IMG/VR virus record: IMGVR_UViG_3300031672_000649
Coordinates: 1 to 32,822 of that record
Strand: one strand, 5' to 3'
Length of the DNA stretch: 32,822 bases
Origin: a virus
The notes below the pieces were generated by a model. It was not told the origin of the DNA, ran no database searches, and saw only the letters and a list, made by a program, of their open reading frames with translations. This document shows positions 12,411 to 20,596 of the stretch, in pieces. A program made the position numbers and the translations under genes. Numbering within the stretch: the first letter of the stretch is position 1; the number at the start of each line of letters is the position of its first letter.

Positions 12411-15020
12411 TCAAGAACCCAGAACTACCGCAGCACGGAAACCGATGTAGCCATTCGAGCGGCCAGGATGATCCCAGTCGACGTACGACGCACCACCGCG
12501 GCCAGAGCTACCGACCAACAAACGGCGCGAGTCACCGGACCCCCGATATTCATCTTCTACCCACTCATAAGTATCAGTCTGTCCCCATCCTTCACGATTT
12601 CCTAATAAATTCCATTCAGCAGCTGTCAATAATCTTAAGTCTACTGAAGGATGGTCTATTCCTGCACGATCTAACCCAGCCTGCGTTTTGATATAACCTT
12701 TTGCCGTATTCAGTTCCTTTTTTGCTTTAGTCCATGATACATTAAAACGATCATTAAGTCCCATTGCCGTTGTTAAGGCAGAGCTTTGATATTTTTGTCC
12801 ATAGCTTGGTTTTGGCATAGTTTCAACAGCCATCCATTGACCAGGTAGATTGGGGAAATTAACATTATTTGCCTTCACTTGCTCCCAAAACCATTCTCGT
12901 AAGTTTCTAGTATTTGAGTGATCAGCTTTTTCTCGATCTGATAATGATTCATAGGGTTTCCAATTAGGGTAGAGGGCATTTAGTTCTTGTAAGTATTCTC
13001 CAACACTCTTAGTACCTAAACTGCTTTGTAGTAAATCTAGGTTAGGAACGAAACGCAATTCCATACCAAGAACCTCTAATCTCCTCTGTATTTCAGGGGT
13101 AACATAGCCAGGCAAAGGCGCTATATCCACTTGAGCACCTAATACATCTTGCCAGGCTCTTTGCTCGGCAATTTGTATTTCCGACATTGCCTCACGCCTT
13201 CTTTCTCTGGCAGGAGTAGAACTCACTCCCATTGGATTTTCATTACTTAGTACTATCTCTCCTGCCATTTGTGAAGGAAGGATATAACCTTTTTCTTGAT
13301 CTTCAATCGTCACATGTACATCAGGTGAAGCATTTGTAGTTAAACCATAAGCGTGAAGAACTTTTTGCAATGTTTTTCGTTCTTCCGGAGTACTCAATGT
13401 TTTTGGATCTTGAATAAACTCACCAATCTTTGCTGCCATATATTCTTCAAATTTTTGTCCTCTGGCAGAAGCTAATTCCCACTCACTAAAGAGTTTAAAC
13501 AGTGTTCCTGGATCAAGAAAGCTTGTGTTCAACGTAGTCTCAGTGTTACCTTGTGGATCTATGCCAAGTAAGCTTTTCATTTCTGTTGAGAAGCCATCAA
13601 AGTCACGATTATGGATTCTTTGCATCATTTCGGCTGCTTTAGTCAATCTCTCAACATATTCAGCTTCAGACACGCTGAGTTTTAATACTCCGCTTTCTTC
13701 AATTAACATTCCACGAATAATATCATTCATTTCTTGAGCAGGCATATAACTTACTTCTATTCCTGTCAGTTCGCGCAAAATTGCAGGATCCATATCTTCA
13801 CGCTGCTTAGTTCTTTCGTCTTTAGGATTTCCAGTAAAAAGTTCAATAAAGTTAGGAGTAATTTCATGCACCTCTCCATTAAAACCAGGTATATGCACTT
13901 TCTCTCCTGGTTTTGCACCCATAAGATATTTCATAGAGAGCTGGGTACGCGTCGAACCACCTGTAAATTCTTCATGCACTAACCCAACTTGCTTTTCTAA
14001 GGCTCTTGGATATGGACCAGGTTTCGTACCACTTTGCACACGACCTTCTTCATCTTCATATAATTCTCTGTATCCAAAAATATCACGAGGTGTTGTGCCT
14101 TCATGCCAGGGTACAATTTCATATCCCCCTGTTAAATCATTCAAAGCATAAAAAGCAAGCTGTGTTTTTCCAGTACCCGTTGAGCCAACTAGAAAAATTT
14201 TCTTACCCGAAAGTGCTTCACGAGTTATACGATCTATAAGTTGTTCACGAGAGGGGGTCATGACAAATCCCTTTTCTTTAAGTTCTTTTTTATACTCTAA
14301 TAACTTTTGTGTTTCTAGATAACCAACGGTTGAGGGAGAGGCGGTTTCTTCAATTCCTCTTTTTTGTAACTCCAACTCATCTAATTTTCCTTGAAAAAGA
14401 CCAATTTGATCAGCAGAGCTTTGAGTAAGTTTTCCAGCCTGTTGTTTACTGTCTAAGTATCTTCTATAAATTGCCTGTCTAAGCTTAGCAGTAACACGAT
14501 CAATATCTCTAACTTCTCGCATAGGACGACGTGCGACTTGGTATTGAGAAAATTCTGAATCGAATTCTTGTTCAAATAGCTCTCTTACCTGAGGAAATGC
14601 TAACAGATCAGACAATCTCTGTCTTACTAACTCTTGATGTTCTGAATTACCATTTAGGGGGTTCTCTCCATCTGTATCCTCTTGAGAGACAACAGTATGA
14701 TCAGAACCCGGCTTTTGATGAGGTTTTAATATAACATCCAACTGCCTTTCTAAACTTTGCAGTCCTTCACCTTCACCGAGTTTTATATCAGGCACACTTC
14801 GTTCAGGCGCACGATGATATTCCTCAAGATACCCTAGCACTGCAAAACATTTGCTTTGTACTTCTGGTTGAGCTAATTGTGTAGGATTATCAGGCCTAGA
14901 CTCGTTTGGCATAAACCTTCGAAACGAAAGCGGTGCCAACCGCGAACGAGCTTGAGCAATTCGCTGTGGTGAAAATGATTCTACATTTGCTGCATCTTCT
15001 GCCATATATCTTTCTATCAT
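12411..15020 (-). CDS. DGR target: MoxR-like AAA+ ATPase with C-terminal FGE/C-type-lectin domain
   Basis: This 869-residue protein has a charged N-terminal region (1-250), an AAA+ ATPase domain of MoxR/dynein-like type (about 255-560) and a C-terminal formylglycine-enzyme-like C-type lectin fold (about 690-869). The Walker A is GSTGTGKT at 279-286, the Walker B is LVHEEF at 347-352, and sensor 1 is likely Asn398 in FTGNP. The lectin part shows RLLTAAEWNLLGNREGWG and ends in DWDHPGRSNGYIGFRAAVV, with the last 43 residues covering the VR. ATP-driven remodelling is the likely activity, and the lectin tip the binder of varied ligands. It starts 16 nt after the vWA gene, so the two form an operon. 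A second ATG at 15005 is an alternative start; neither has a strong Shine-Dalgarno. Confidence 0.88.
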   Translation of the reverse strand: MIERYMAEDAANVESFSPQRIAQARSRLAPLSFRRFMPNESRPDNPTQLAQPEVQSKCFAVLGYLEEYHRAPERSVPDIKLGEGEGLQSLERQLDVILKPHQKPGSDHTVVSQEDTDGENPLNGNSEHQELVRQRLSDLLAFPQVRELFEQEFDSEFSQYQVARRPMREVRDIDRVTAKLRQAIYRRYLDSKQQAGKLTQSSADQIGLFQGKLDELELQKRGIEETASPSTVGYLETQKLLEYKKELKEKGFVMTPSREQLIDRITREALSGKKIFLVGSTGTGKTQLAFYALNDLTGGYEIVPWHEGTTPRDIFGYRELYEDEEGRVQSGTKPGPYPRALEKQVGLVHEEFTGGSTRTQLSMKYLMGAKPGEKVHIPGFNGEVHEITPNFIELFTGNPKDERTKQREDMDPAILRELTGIEVSYMPAQEMNDIIRGMLIEESGVLKLSVSEAEYVERLTKAAEMMQRIHNRDFDGFSTEMKSLLGIDPQGNTETTLNTSFLDPGTLFKLFSEWELASARGQKFEEYMAAKIGEFIQDPKTLSTPEERKTLQKVLHAYGLTTNASPDVHVTIEDQEKGYILPSQMAGEIVLSNENPMGVSSTPARERRREAMSEIQIAEQRAWQDVLGAQVDIAPLPGYVTPEIQRRLEVLGMELRFVPNLDLLQSSLGTKSVGEYLQELNALYPNWKPYESLSDREKADHSNTRNLREWFWEQVKANNVNFPNLPGQWMAVETMPKPSYGQKYQSSALTTAMGLNDRFNVSWTKAKKELNTAKGYIKTQAGLDRAGIDHPSVDLRLLTAAEWNLLGNREGWGQTDTYEWVEDEYRGSGDSRRLLVGSSGRGGASYVDWDHPGRSNGYIGFRAAVVLGS
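12424..12545 (-). repeat. DGR variable repeat (VR)
   Basis: This is the 122-bp copy of the TR at the 3' end of the AAA+ gene. Eleven codons differ, for example AAC to CGC, TAC, GAC or AGC, GAC to GGC, and ATG to TTG, all through TR adenines. The segment from 12424 to 12448 is the first 25 identical bases and is the likely initiation-of-mutagenic-homing end, being GC-rich. The stop codon is 11 nt beyond it. Confidence 0.96.
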
Positions 15021-15036
15021 TAGTATACACGAGTTG

Positions 15037-17691
15037 TTATAATTTTGATAAGTGTTTCATCAATAACTTATGTCTTACAAGTGTCGCTTGTCTAACATCA
15101 TCAATCACAACTGCTGCATCCGGATCAGCTGGATCATTGCAAACTACCCTAATATCTTGAGCTGCACTACCAAATCCAATACCTTGAACAATAATTCCAA
15201 CCTCCCTTAACTCTTTAATTACAGCAATACATCCAGCCTGATCTGTCACATCTCCATCTGAAACAACAGTCAAAACCTTTGAGTATCCTCCTTCACGAAT
15301 TTTTTGCAAAGTCTTTGGATCGAGCGAATCTTTATACTGTTTTAATGACTCACGTAATCCACTTGAAGACTGGTTGTGAGCTTTTAAAACCCCGTCAAGG
15401 GAAACCAAGCCCTTTTCTGTTATTGTATCAGTCGATTCCTGAGCCACGCTTGTCCAATCTCCAAACACCGCAACTCTTGAACGGACACTTAAAGGCGTAG
15501 TCATCTGTTTTTTATATCGTGAATGTCCCAATCGATCATTGAGATTCCGAATATTATACTCAGAACTTAATACCATTTTTCGCTGTTCATCGGCGGGCTG
15601 ACCACTCATAGAGCCAGAAACATCTAAAATAAAGTCGTCATCAAAGACTGAGACTTCTATTCGTTCTCTCGGTTTTTGTTGGATCCGTTGGTAACCTAAT
15701 GGATCGTCGTCATGTGAACGAACATCTATGTATGCAGTTACTGGATCATCTAAAAACTCTCCTTCACTTTGTCTAACCGGCCCTTTATATACTTCATGGG
15801 GAATCTCTCGACGCTTATAAAGGAGTTCAAATAAATCACGCCATTCCTGGTATATTGTACTTTGCCTGTGACGAATAGAAGCTTCTGCCGGAACAGGGGT
15901 TTTATTTATACCATTAATCCACGATTCTAATTGATGCCATTCCCGCCACGCTACACCTTTTTCCTGCTCGAACTGTTGAGCGGCAAGTTGTTCCGGAGTT
16001 GGGGAAGGAGGAGGAGTTTCATCTTGCTTACTTAATTCATCATATAAACGTTCTATCTCTTCCTGGCTTAGTTCTGGTTGCTCAACTATTGATTCACCAA
16101 AATCACCATCCAGAGATTGCGATTCTCCATCTTGATCTCCAGAATCATCTTTTGCTTTTGGTGGAGTAGCATCCATACCACGATGTGTCCAAGCTTGTTT
16201 ATCCGGATCCCATACTTCTCCCCAAGCGTGCTTATCTAAGCCTGGTGCTTCTACTACTGCAAATTCAAATCGAGGGTCTTTGCTATTAATATATGGTCCG
16301 GTTGCAATACGAGAGGCAATCCCAAGCCTTTTGCATAATTCATCTCGAAAAATGTTTGCCCAATAACAATGAGCAACACCAGTTTCAGCAATTTTAGTCC
16401 ATAGATCATTTCCTGCGGATAAATATAAAGAGTCAATTTGCCCTATTTCTCCTTCATCTTGGGGATAACGCAGTTTTTTGCGAACATAGATAGCAATTTC
16501 TCTTGCTTTTTGCACATCACTCATCCAAGTTTGACTAGAAAGATCATCCAGAACTGTTTGTGTATCAGGATCAAGGTTTCCTCCTACAGGCACCAAATCA
16601 CGTTCTGTAGGCGGCATATTTAACTGATTTGATGGTGATTCTGTGAGAACAAAGTCAAATGAAAATGTTGCTGCATCAGATGTTTGTCCTTGCGATCTTG
16701 GGTCAACAGATATAATTCCTAAATCATCACGCATAAACTGAAGTGCATTTACTGGAGTTAGTGTAGAGACGATTGGTAAAGCATTATAGGGTAATTTAAC
16801 TAATGCTTCTTTTCCAGACTGCATACTTCCTTCATATGTTCTTTTTGTTTTCCATATAGACTCATCATCCGGTGCGTCATCAACCGACCAAGTTCCCTTT
16901 ATGCCTGCCTCTTTGACAATTTGCCTTGTAGCTGGATCATAACGACAAACTTGTTCCCGATAATAACCTCCATAAAAAGGTGTCACGCGAACAGCAATAT
17001 CAGATTCTTGAAGCGGCTCTTTACTTCCTGCAACATCTTGAGTTTGTGAAGGTCGATATTCAAACTGTTGTGATTGACCTGTTTGACGATCAGCTTCAGC
17101 AAGTTCTTCAATAAGAGGTTTAAGATGAGTATCAAAATTTTGTCCATCAAATTTTAAATAGCGGCCTGAGGCAATATAATCAACTAAACTACGACCTTTA
17201 GGTTGAGGAATGCGCTGTATTGCTTGATGCACAGTATCCGACATCTGATCAGGATATTTACCCGTTAAAACATATGTATCAATCGCCCACTGAAATTCTT
17301 GCCCAAGTGTTTGATTTTGAGGTGCTACTGGTTGGTCACGAAGAATATTCGGATTACTTTCTCTTAGTCTTGCTAGACCTTGCCAACGAAGAATTGGTTC
17401 ACTTGCTTCTGGATATGTTCGAGTAGTTTCTAATAAAAGATTTGCGTCAGTACGTATTGCTTGAGTAAGACCAAGATGCCCACCTACTTGTCGAAGAGTT
17501 GAAATTCTGGCTTGGTCAGCGTTGGGAAATAAAGCAGTATTGACTCTGAGTTCAGAATGATCACCAGACCATACCATTCTTGCACCCGTTTTTCTAGTTA
17601 TTACAGCTATATCACCACATAATTCTCTTGGTTCTCCTAAAGGAGTTGCAATAGGTTCAGGTGTATTTCCAACGAGGTCTCTCTCATTCAT
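15037..17691 (-). CDS. vWA protein with transglutaminase-like domain, partner of the DGR target
   Basis: This 884-residue protein has a transglutaminase/papain-like domain (about 385-510) with a plausible triad: Cys442 in GVAHCYW, His488 in KHAWGEVW and Asp495. An acidic, Pro/Gln-rich linker (about 515-570) follows. A von Willebrand A domain (about 683-870) carries a complete MIDAS start DVSGSMS (Asp690, Ser692, Ser694) and TVVSDGD later. MoxR AAA+ and vWA proteins are an established pair, in which the vWA acts as an adaptor; the transglutaminase would supply a peptidase or crosslinking activity. The start at 17691 is set by GGAGG 8 nt upstream of ATGAATGAG; earlier ATGs at 17733 and 17706 are less likely. 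A TATAAT at 17725-17720 leaves a leader of about 20 nt, unlike the leaderless phage operons. Confidence 0.85.
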   Translation of the reverse strand: MNERDLVGNTPEPIATPLGEPRELCGDIAVITRKTGARMVWSGDHSELRVNTALFPNADQARISTLRQVGGHLGLTQAIRTDANLLLETTRTYPEASEPILRWQGLARLRESNPNILRDQPVAPQNQTLGQEFQWAIDTYVLTGKYPDQMSDTVHQAIQRIPQPKGRSLVDYIASGRYLKFDGQNFDTHLKPLIEELAEADRQTGQSQQFEYRPSQTQDVAGSKEPLQESDIAVRVTPFYGGYYREQVCRYDPATRQIVKEAGIKGTWSVDDAPDDESIWKTKRTYEGSMQSGKEALVKLPYNALPIVSTLTPVNALQFMRDDLGIISVDPRSQGQTSDAATFSFDFVLTESPSNQLNMPPTERDLVPVGGNLDPDTQTVLDDLSSQTWMSDVQKAREIAIYVRKKLRYPQDEGEIGQIDSLYLSAGNDLWTKIAETGVAHCYWANIFRDELCKRLGIASRIATGPYINSKDPRFEFAVVEAPGLDKHAWGEVWDPDKQAWTHRGMDATPPKAKDDSGDQDGESQSLDGDFGESIVEQPELSQEEIERLYDELSKQDETPPPSPTPEQLAAQQFEQEKGVAWREWHQLESWINGINKTPVPAEASIRHRQSTIYQEWRDLFELLYKRREIPHEVYKGPVRQSEGEFLDDPVTAYIDVRSHDDDPLGYQRIQQKPRERIEVSVFDDDFILDVSGSMSGQPADEQRKMVLSSEYNIRNLNDRLGHSRYKKQMTTPLSVRSRVAVFGDWTSVAQESTDTITEKGLVSLDGVLKAHNQSSSGLRESLKQYKDSLDPKTLQKIREGGYSKVLTVVSDGDVTDQAGCIAVIKELREVGIIVQGIGFGSAAQDIRVVCNDPADPDAAVVIDDVRQATLVRHKLLMKHLSKL

Positions 17692-17719
17692 AGCTGGTTC
17701 CTCCATAGTTATTAACTGT

Positions 17720-17748
17720 ATTATAACTCTCATTAGCTAGTTTTTACA
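17720..17748 (-). promoter_or_regulatory. Promoter of the vWA/AAA+ operon
   Basis: On the minus strand TGTAAA (17748-17743) and TATAAT (17725-17720) are 17 nt apart. The start codon at 17691 has a GGAGG, so this transcript is leadered. The spacing and -35 box differ from those of the phage module, indicating separate control. Confidence 0.5.
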
Positions 17749-17756
17749 GCAGATAA

Positions 17757-17966
17757 TTAAACTTGAGTTTGAGTATTGGATTGTGAAGCTTGATTATTCT
17801 TGTACTTTAAAAATGTCCTACTTCCAACATAACTCCCAACGAGAAAAATAAGAGCGACAACTTTATCTTGAGAAAATGAGCAATTTTGCTGCACAAAAGA
17901 AACTAAAATTGTTCCAATACCAGCAATGACTGCGTAAAATTCTGTTGTTTTATATCCAGGCGTCAT
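17757..17966 (-). CDS. Holin-like small membrane protein
   Basis: This protein of 69 residues starts with MTPGYKTTEFYAVIAGIGTI. A hydrophobic helix spans about residues 9-24 and a second about 36-51, joined by a polar NCSFSQDK loop; a basic and Gln/Ser-rich tail follows. The size, two helices and position after the endolysin gene fit a phage holin that lets the endolysin reach the wall. The start at 17966 is fixed by GGGGGTG about 7 nt upstream, which overlaps the endolysin stop codon, indicating translational coupling. The longer in-frame start at 18005 lies inside the endolysin gene and is rejected. Confidence 0.65.
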   Translation of the reverse strand: MTPGYKTTEFYAVIAGIGTILVSFVQQNCSFSQDKVVALIFLVGSYVGSRTFLKYKNNQASQSNTQTQV

Positions 17967-17970
17967 ATCT

Positions 17971-18999
17971 TCACCCCCTTTTAAAAAAACTTTTAATCCA
18001 GTCAAGAAGGCTATTTGTTTGGGCTTCTGCTACGGTTTGCTGATTCACTTGTGGCGGTTGGGCTTGAAGTTGTTTCACTTGATCCTGTAATTGCTTAATT
18101 GTTGTTTGCATTGCAGTAACTGCAGTATGCATATCGTCATCTGTCGCTTGAGGAGTAAGACCAAGCAAATTTTTTACAAAGCTTACATCACCGATTGCTT
18201 GGTCACGTTGATGCTGTGCTGTTATAGAGTCATCCACAGCTTGTATATCTTCATCTTTAACCTTTTGAATTGCAGACGCCATATCAGAAATTTGACCTTG
18301 AAGTTTTTGAACATCCTGCTGGAACTGTGTGTTTGCACTGGTTAAGTCACCTACTTTCTTAATGACATCATCAACTGTTGTGTAACCTGCTGCATTAAAA
18401 GCATCATACTTTGTCGCTTTGTCTACAAGTTGCGGAAATACATTTGCATTGACAGCAACGGTTGCACCAACTGGACTGCCTTTATACACAACAAATTTCT
18501 GGATTGTTTGCGCTGGGTTACTTCCGTAATGTAAGGAAAAGTCATCATCAGTACCATACCACGGGTCATAAATTTTAAATGTAGTTCCGTCATAATCATG
18601 CAGACAAACAAAATGCGTTTGAATTCCATCATTTGGATCGTGGTCAAAATCAAGCTCAATAATGACTGCGAGCGTGTCATCAGCTAAAAGCTGTTTTAGT
18701 AAATTAAGGTCTGCCGGATTATTACTGTAGTCATATGCTTGTTGAAACAAAATATCCGGAAATACTTTTGATAAATCGCCATCATTATTTATTAAATCTC
18801 CATTTGCATAGAGCTGTTTGTTTGTAAAAATATCATCTAACGCATTTGGGGTAATTTGGTGTCCAAAATACCCAGCAGTCATGGCAAATGAGGTAATGTA
18901 GCAACCATACTGTCCTATTGTTGCACCGTCAACTGTTCCTAGTCTTTGAGATGCCCATTGAGGATCCCTTTGAGAATAAATTTGTGGATAGGTTCTCAT
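17971..18999 (-). CDS. Endolysin: C39-like cysteine peptidase with coiled-coil tail
   Basis: This 342-residue protein begins with a C39-like (papain-fold) peptidase, about residues 5-170. The landmarks are YSQRDPQWASQRLG, then IGQYGCYITSFAM with Cys33 as nucleophile, THFVCLHDYDG with His129, and IYDPWYG with Asp145. Such domains cleave peptides, and in phages they serve as endolysins acting on peptidoglycan cross-bridges. Residues 200-330 form long coiled-coil helices (for example LQGQISDMASAIQKVKDE) and the end DWIKSFFKRG is amphipathic and basic, possibly for membrane or wall binding. It is preceded by a leaderless late promoter, the ATG being 5 nt after the -10 box. The holin follows. Confidence 0.75.
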   Translation of the reverse strand: MRTYPQIYSQRDPQWASQRLGTVDGATIGQYGCYITSFAMTAGYFGHQITPNALDDIFTNKQLYANGDLINNDGDLSKVFPDILFQQAYDYSNNPADLNLLKQLLADDTLAVIIELDFDHDPNDGIQTHFVCLHDYDGTTFKIYDPWYGTDDDFSLHYGSNPAQTIQKFVVYKGSPVGATVAVNANVFPQLVDKATKYDAFNAAGYTTVDDVIKKVGDLTSANTQFQQDVQKLQGQISDMASAIQKVKDEDIQAVDDSITAQHQRDQAIGDVSFVKNLLGLTPQATDDDMHTAVTAMQTTIKQLQDQVKQLQAQPPQVNQQTVAEAQTNSLLDWIKSFFKRG

Positions 19000-19004
19000 G
19001 CACT

Positions 19005-19035
19005 ATTGTACTGAGGAAAAGAGGAGTTGTTATAT
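19005..19035 (-). promoter_or_regulatory. Late promoter copy 6 (lysis genes)
   Basis: ATATAAC (19035-19029), 18 nt, then TACAAT (19010-19005). The -10 box is 5 nt before the endolysin ATG. This is the most degenerate copy of the 7-mer, but the 18-nt spacer and the CTC...CAG flank match the others. Confidence 0.65.
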
Positions 19036-19392
19036 ATTTTTGGGGTTTTTATCTTCTTTCTCCTGTTGTGCATGAGCAACATTCGGATGCGTTGAGAAAT
19101 AATCTTTTAACGCAAGGATAACGAGTGCTTCAAGATCGGTTTTCTTTGAGCTGAGTATTTCAATCGTTTCTTTCATTAGTACAATTTCTTTTCCTTGCTC
19201 TTGTACCAATTCTGCAAGGTCTTTTATTTTCTTATCCCTTGCCTCAAGAAGCTCATTTAATGTTTCGTTTAAGTCTTTTTCAGCTATGCTATTTGCTTTT
19301 GTAGATTGACTTTTCCAATAGATAAGACCAACGATAACAAAACCGCCAGTTGAAATAATGTCAAAAATAACTCGTATATCTGTCCAATTCAT
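19030..19392 (-). CDS. Membrane-anchored coiled-coil protein (possible spanin or holin accessory)
   Basis: This 120-residue protein has an N-terminal transmembrane helix (about 7-26, VIFDIISTGGFVIVGLIYW). A long coiled coil with heptads follows (about 35-75, NETLNELLEARDKKIKDLAEL), then a hydrophilic tail rich in Glu, Lys and Asn. That layout resembles inner-membrane spanins or holin-like accessory proteins found next to lysis genes; the sequence itself is not diagnostic. It begins 4 nt after the glycine-rich gene and lies just before the endolysin promoter, which overlaps its 3' end. Confidence 0.55.
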   Translation of the reverse strand: MNWTDIRVIFDIISTGGFVIVGLIYWKSQSTKANSIAEKDLNETLNELLEARDKKIKDLAELVQEQGKEIVLMKETIEILSSKKTDLEALVILALKDYFSTHPNVAHAQQEKEDKNPKNI

Positions 19393-19396
19393 ATTG

Positions 19397-20584
19397 TTAT
19401 GCGATTAAAAATTCAAACGCTCCGCCAGCGTCGTTTAAGATCGTGTCTAATATAAGAGTTGCGCTTGGATTAGTGGATACAGACTGAGTTTGTCCGTAAT
19501 ACACAGCAATTCCTCCATTCCCGCCATAACCGCCGTCTTCATCTGTATTACCACGTACAACATGCGGACCTCCAAGAGCTTGAATTGTGCCGGATAAATT
19601 GAAAATCTGTCCTTTGAAAATGCCAAAACCTCCTGCACCAGAACCGCCTGCGCCTGCGTGATAATTTGCACCTCCGCCACTGTTGCCATTAAAGTAAATC
19701 GACCCATCGCTGGTAATTGAACGAGAAATAACGTCAAGACACCCTGAACCATTTCCACCGTTTCCGGAATTACCGCTTGCGCCATTATTTCCGCCTGAAC
19801 CACCAGCTCCACCCATATTTTGCGTTACCCCATCTGAAGTTGATGTTGTATTACCAGTACTTCCAGCGCCTCCATTTGAATTATTACCGCCGCCTGTTCC
19901 ATTACCGTTTTGACCAGAAGTAGCATTTGATCCACCTGCGCCGCCATTTCCCTGATTCCAGGGTGAGTTATTAGAGTAGCCCCCAGCACCACCGCCATTA
20001 CCATTTGCAGCTTGTTGATTTTGGGTTGATACTCCGCCTGTACCTTCGCCTGTATAGCCTTCAGCAGTGCTGCCAACTCCTGAACCGCCTATAAAACCAT
20101 AGCCTGAAAGATTTATCGTGCCGTGATTTACCCAGCTATCTCTTGCGAACCAAACAATTCTGCCACCATAACTGCCATTCCAACTTGGCGGATTGATTGT
20201 TACTCCGCTATTGATAACTACACTTGAGTAAGGATTACCAGTTACGATCTGAGATCCAAGACCGCTATAGTTGCAGTTAATGGTAAGAGGATATTTGAAT
20301 GTAGCAACTCCACCGCTAACAGAAATTAAAAAGTTGTATTCCCAGTTTGGATTTGCATTTGAGTATTCATTGATAATTTTACAAGGCAGGTTATATGTTC
20401 CATCTGCTATATCTGGGGTATTTGCGGTAGTATTTCCTGCGCTTCCGGAAACACGAGAATAGTATGCGCCATCGGTTGAATCCATTTGATGATTACTAGC
20501 GTAGGTTTTTGCACCAGCAGAACCATTCGTATATTTATCAGCCCAAGGAGATGTATCGGATGTTGTAAATTGTCTTTTCGCCAT
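19397..20584 (-). CDS. Glycine-rich tail fibre or adhesin-like protein
   Basis: This 395-residue protein has a beta-rich N-terminal part (1-160), then a long Gly/Asn/Ser-rich segment (about 161-320) with many GGAGG and GGNGG blocks, and a short C-terminus with hydrophobic strands ending in DAGGAFEFLIA. Glycine-rich regions of this kind, folding into polyglycine-II-like bundles, form receptor-binding tips in some phage adhesins. Its position between tail-tip genes and lysis genes fits a fibre or adhesin. It is not the DGR target; no copy of the TR is present. The repeats are not exact at DNA level, so no microsatellite-like phase variation is evident. Confidence 0.6.
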   Translation of the reverse strand: MAKRQFTTSDTSPWADKYTNGSAGAKTYASNHQMDSTDGAYYSRVSGSAGNTTANTPDIADGTYNLPCKIINEYSNANPNWEYNFLISVSGGVATFKYPLTINCNYSGLGSQIVTGNPYSSVVINSGVTINPPSWNGSYGGRIVWFARDSWVNHGTINLSGYGFIGGSGVGSTAEGYTGEGTGGVSTQNQQAANGNGGGAGGYSNNSPWNQGNGGAGGSNATSGQNGNGTGGGNNSNGGAGSTGNTTSTSDGVTQNMGGAGGSGGNNGASGNSGNGGNGSGCLDVISRSITSDGSIYFNGNSGGGANYHAGAGGSGAGGFGIFKGQIFNLSGTIQALGGPHVVRGNTDEDGGYGGNGGIAVYYGQTQSVSTNPSATLILDTILNDAGGAFEFLIA

Positions 20585-20596
20585 AAGTCATAATAA

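Noticed and set aside
12189-12605. Plus-strand frame of 138 residues running across the VR
   Set aside because: It is antisense to the AAA+ gene and to the VR, has a composition unlike a folded protein, and has no ribosome-binding site. The frame is open by chance.
17733-17757. Late promoter motif before the vWA operon
   Set aside because: A TATAAT is present, but the sequence 18 nt before it is not GTATAAG-like, and the gene has a leader with GGAGG, so it does not belong to the late set.
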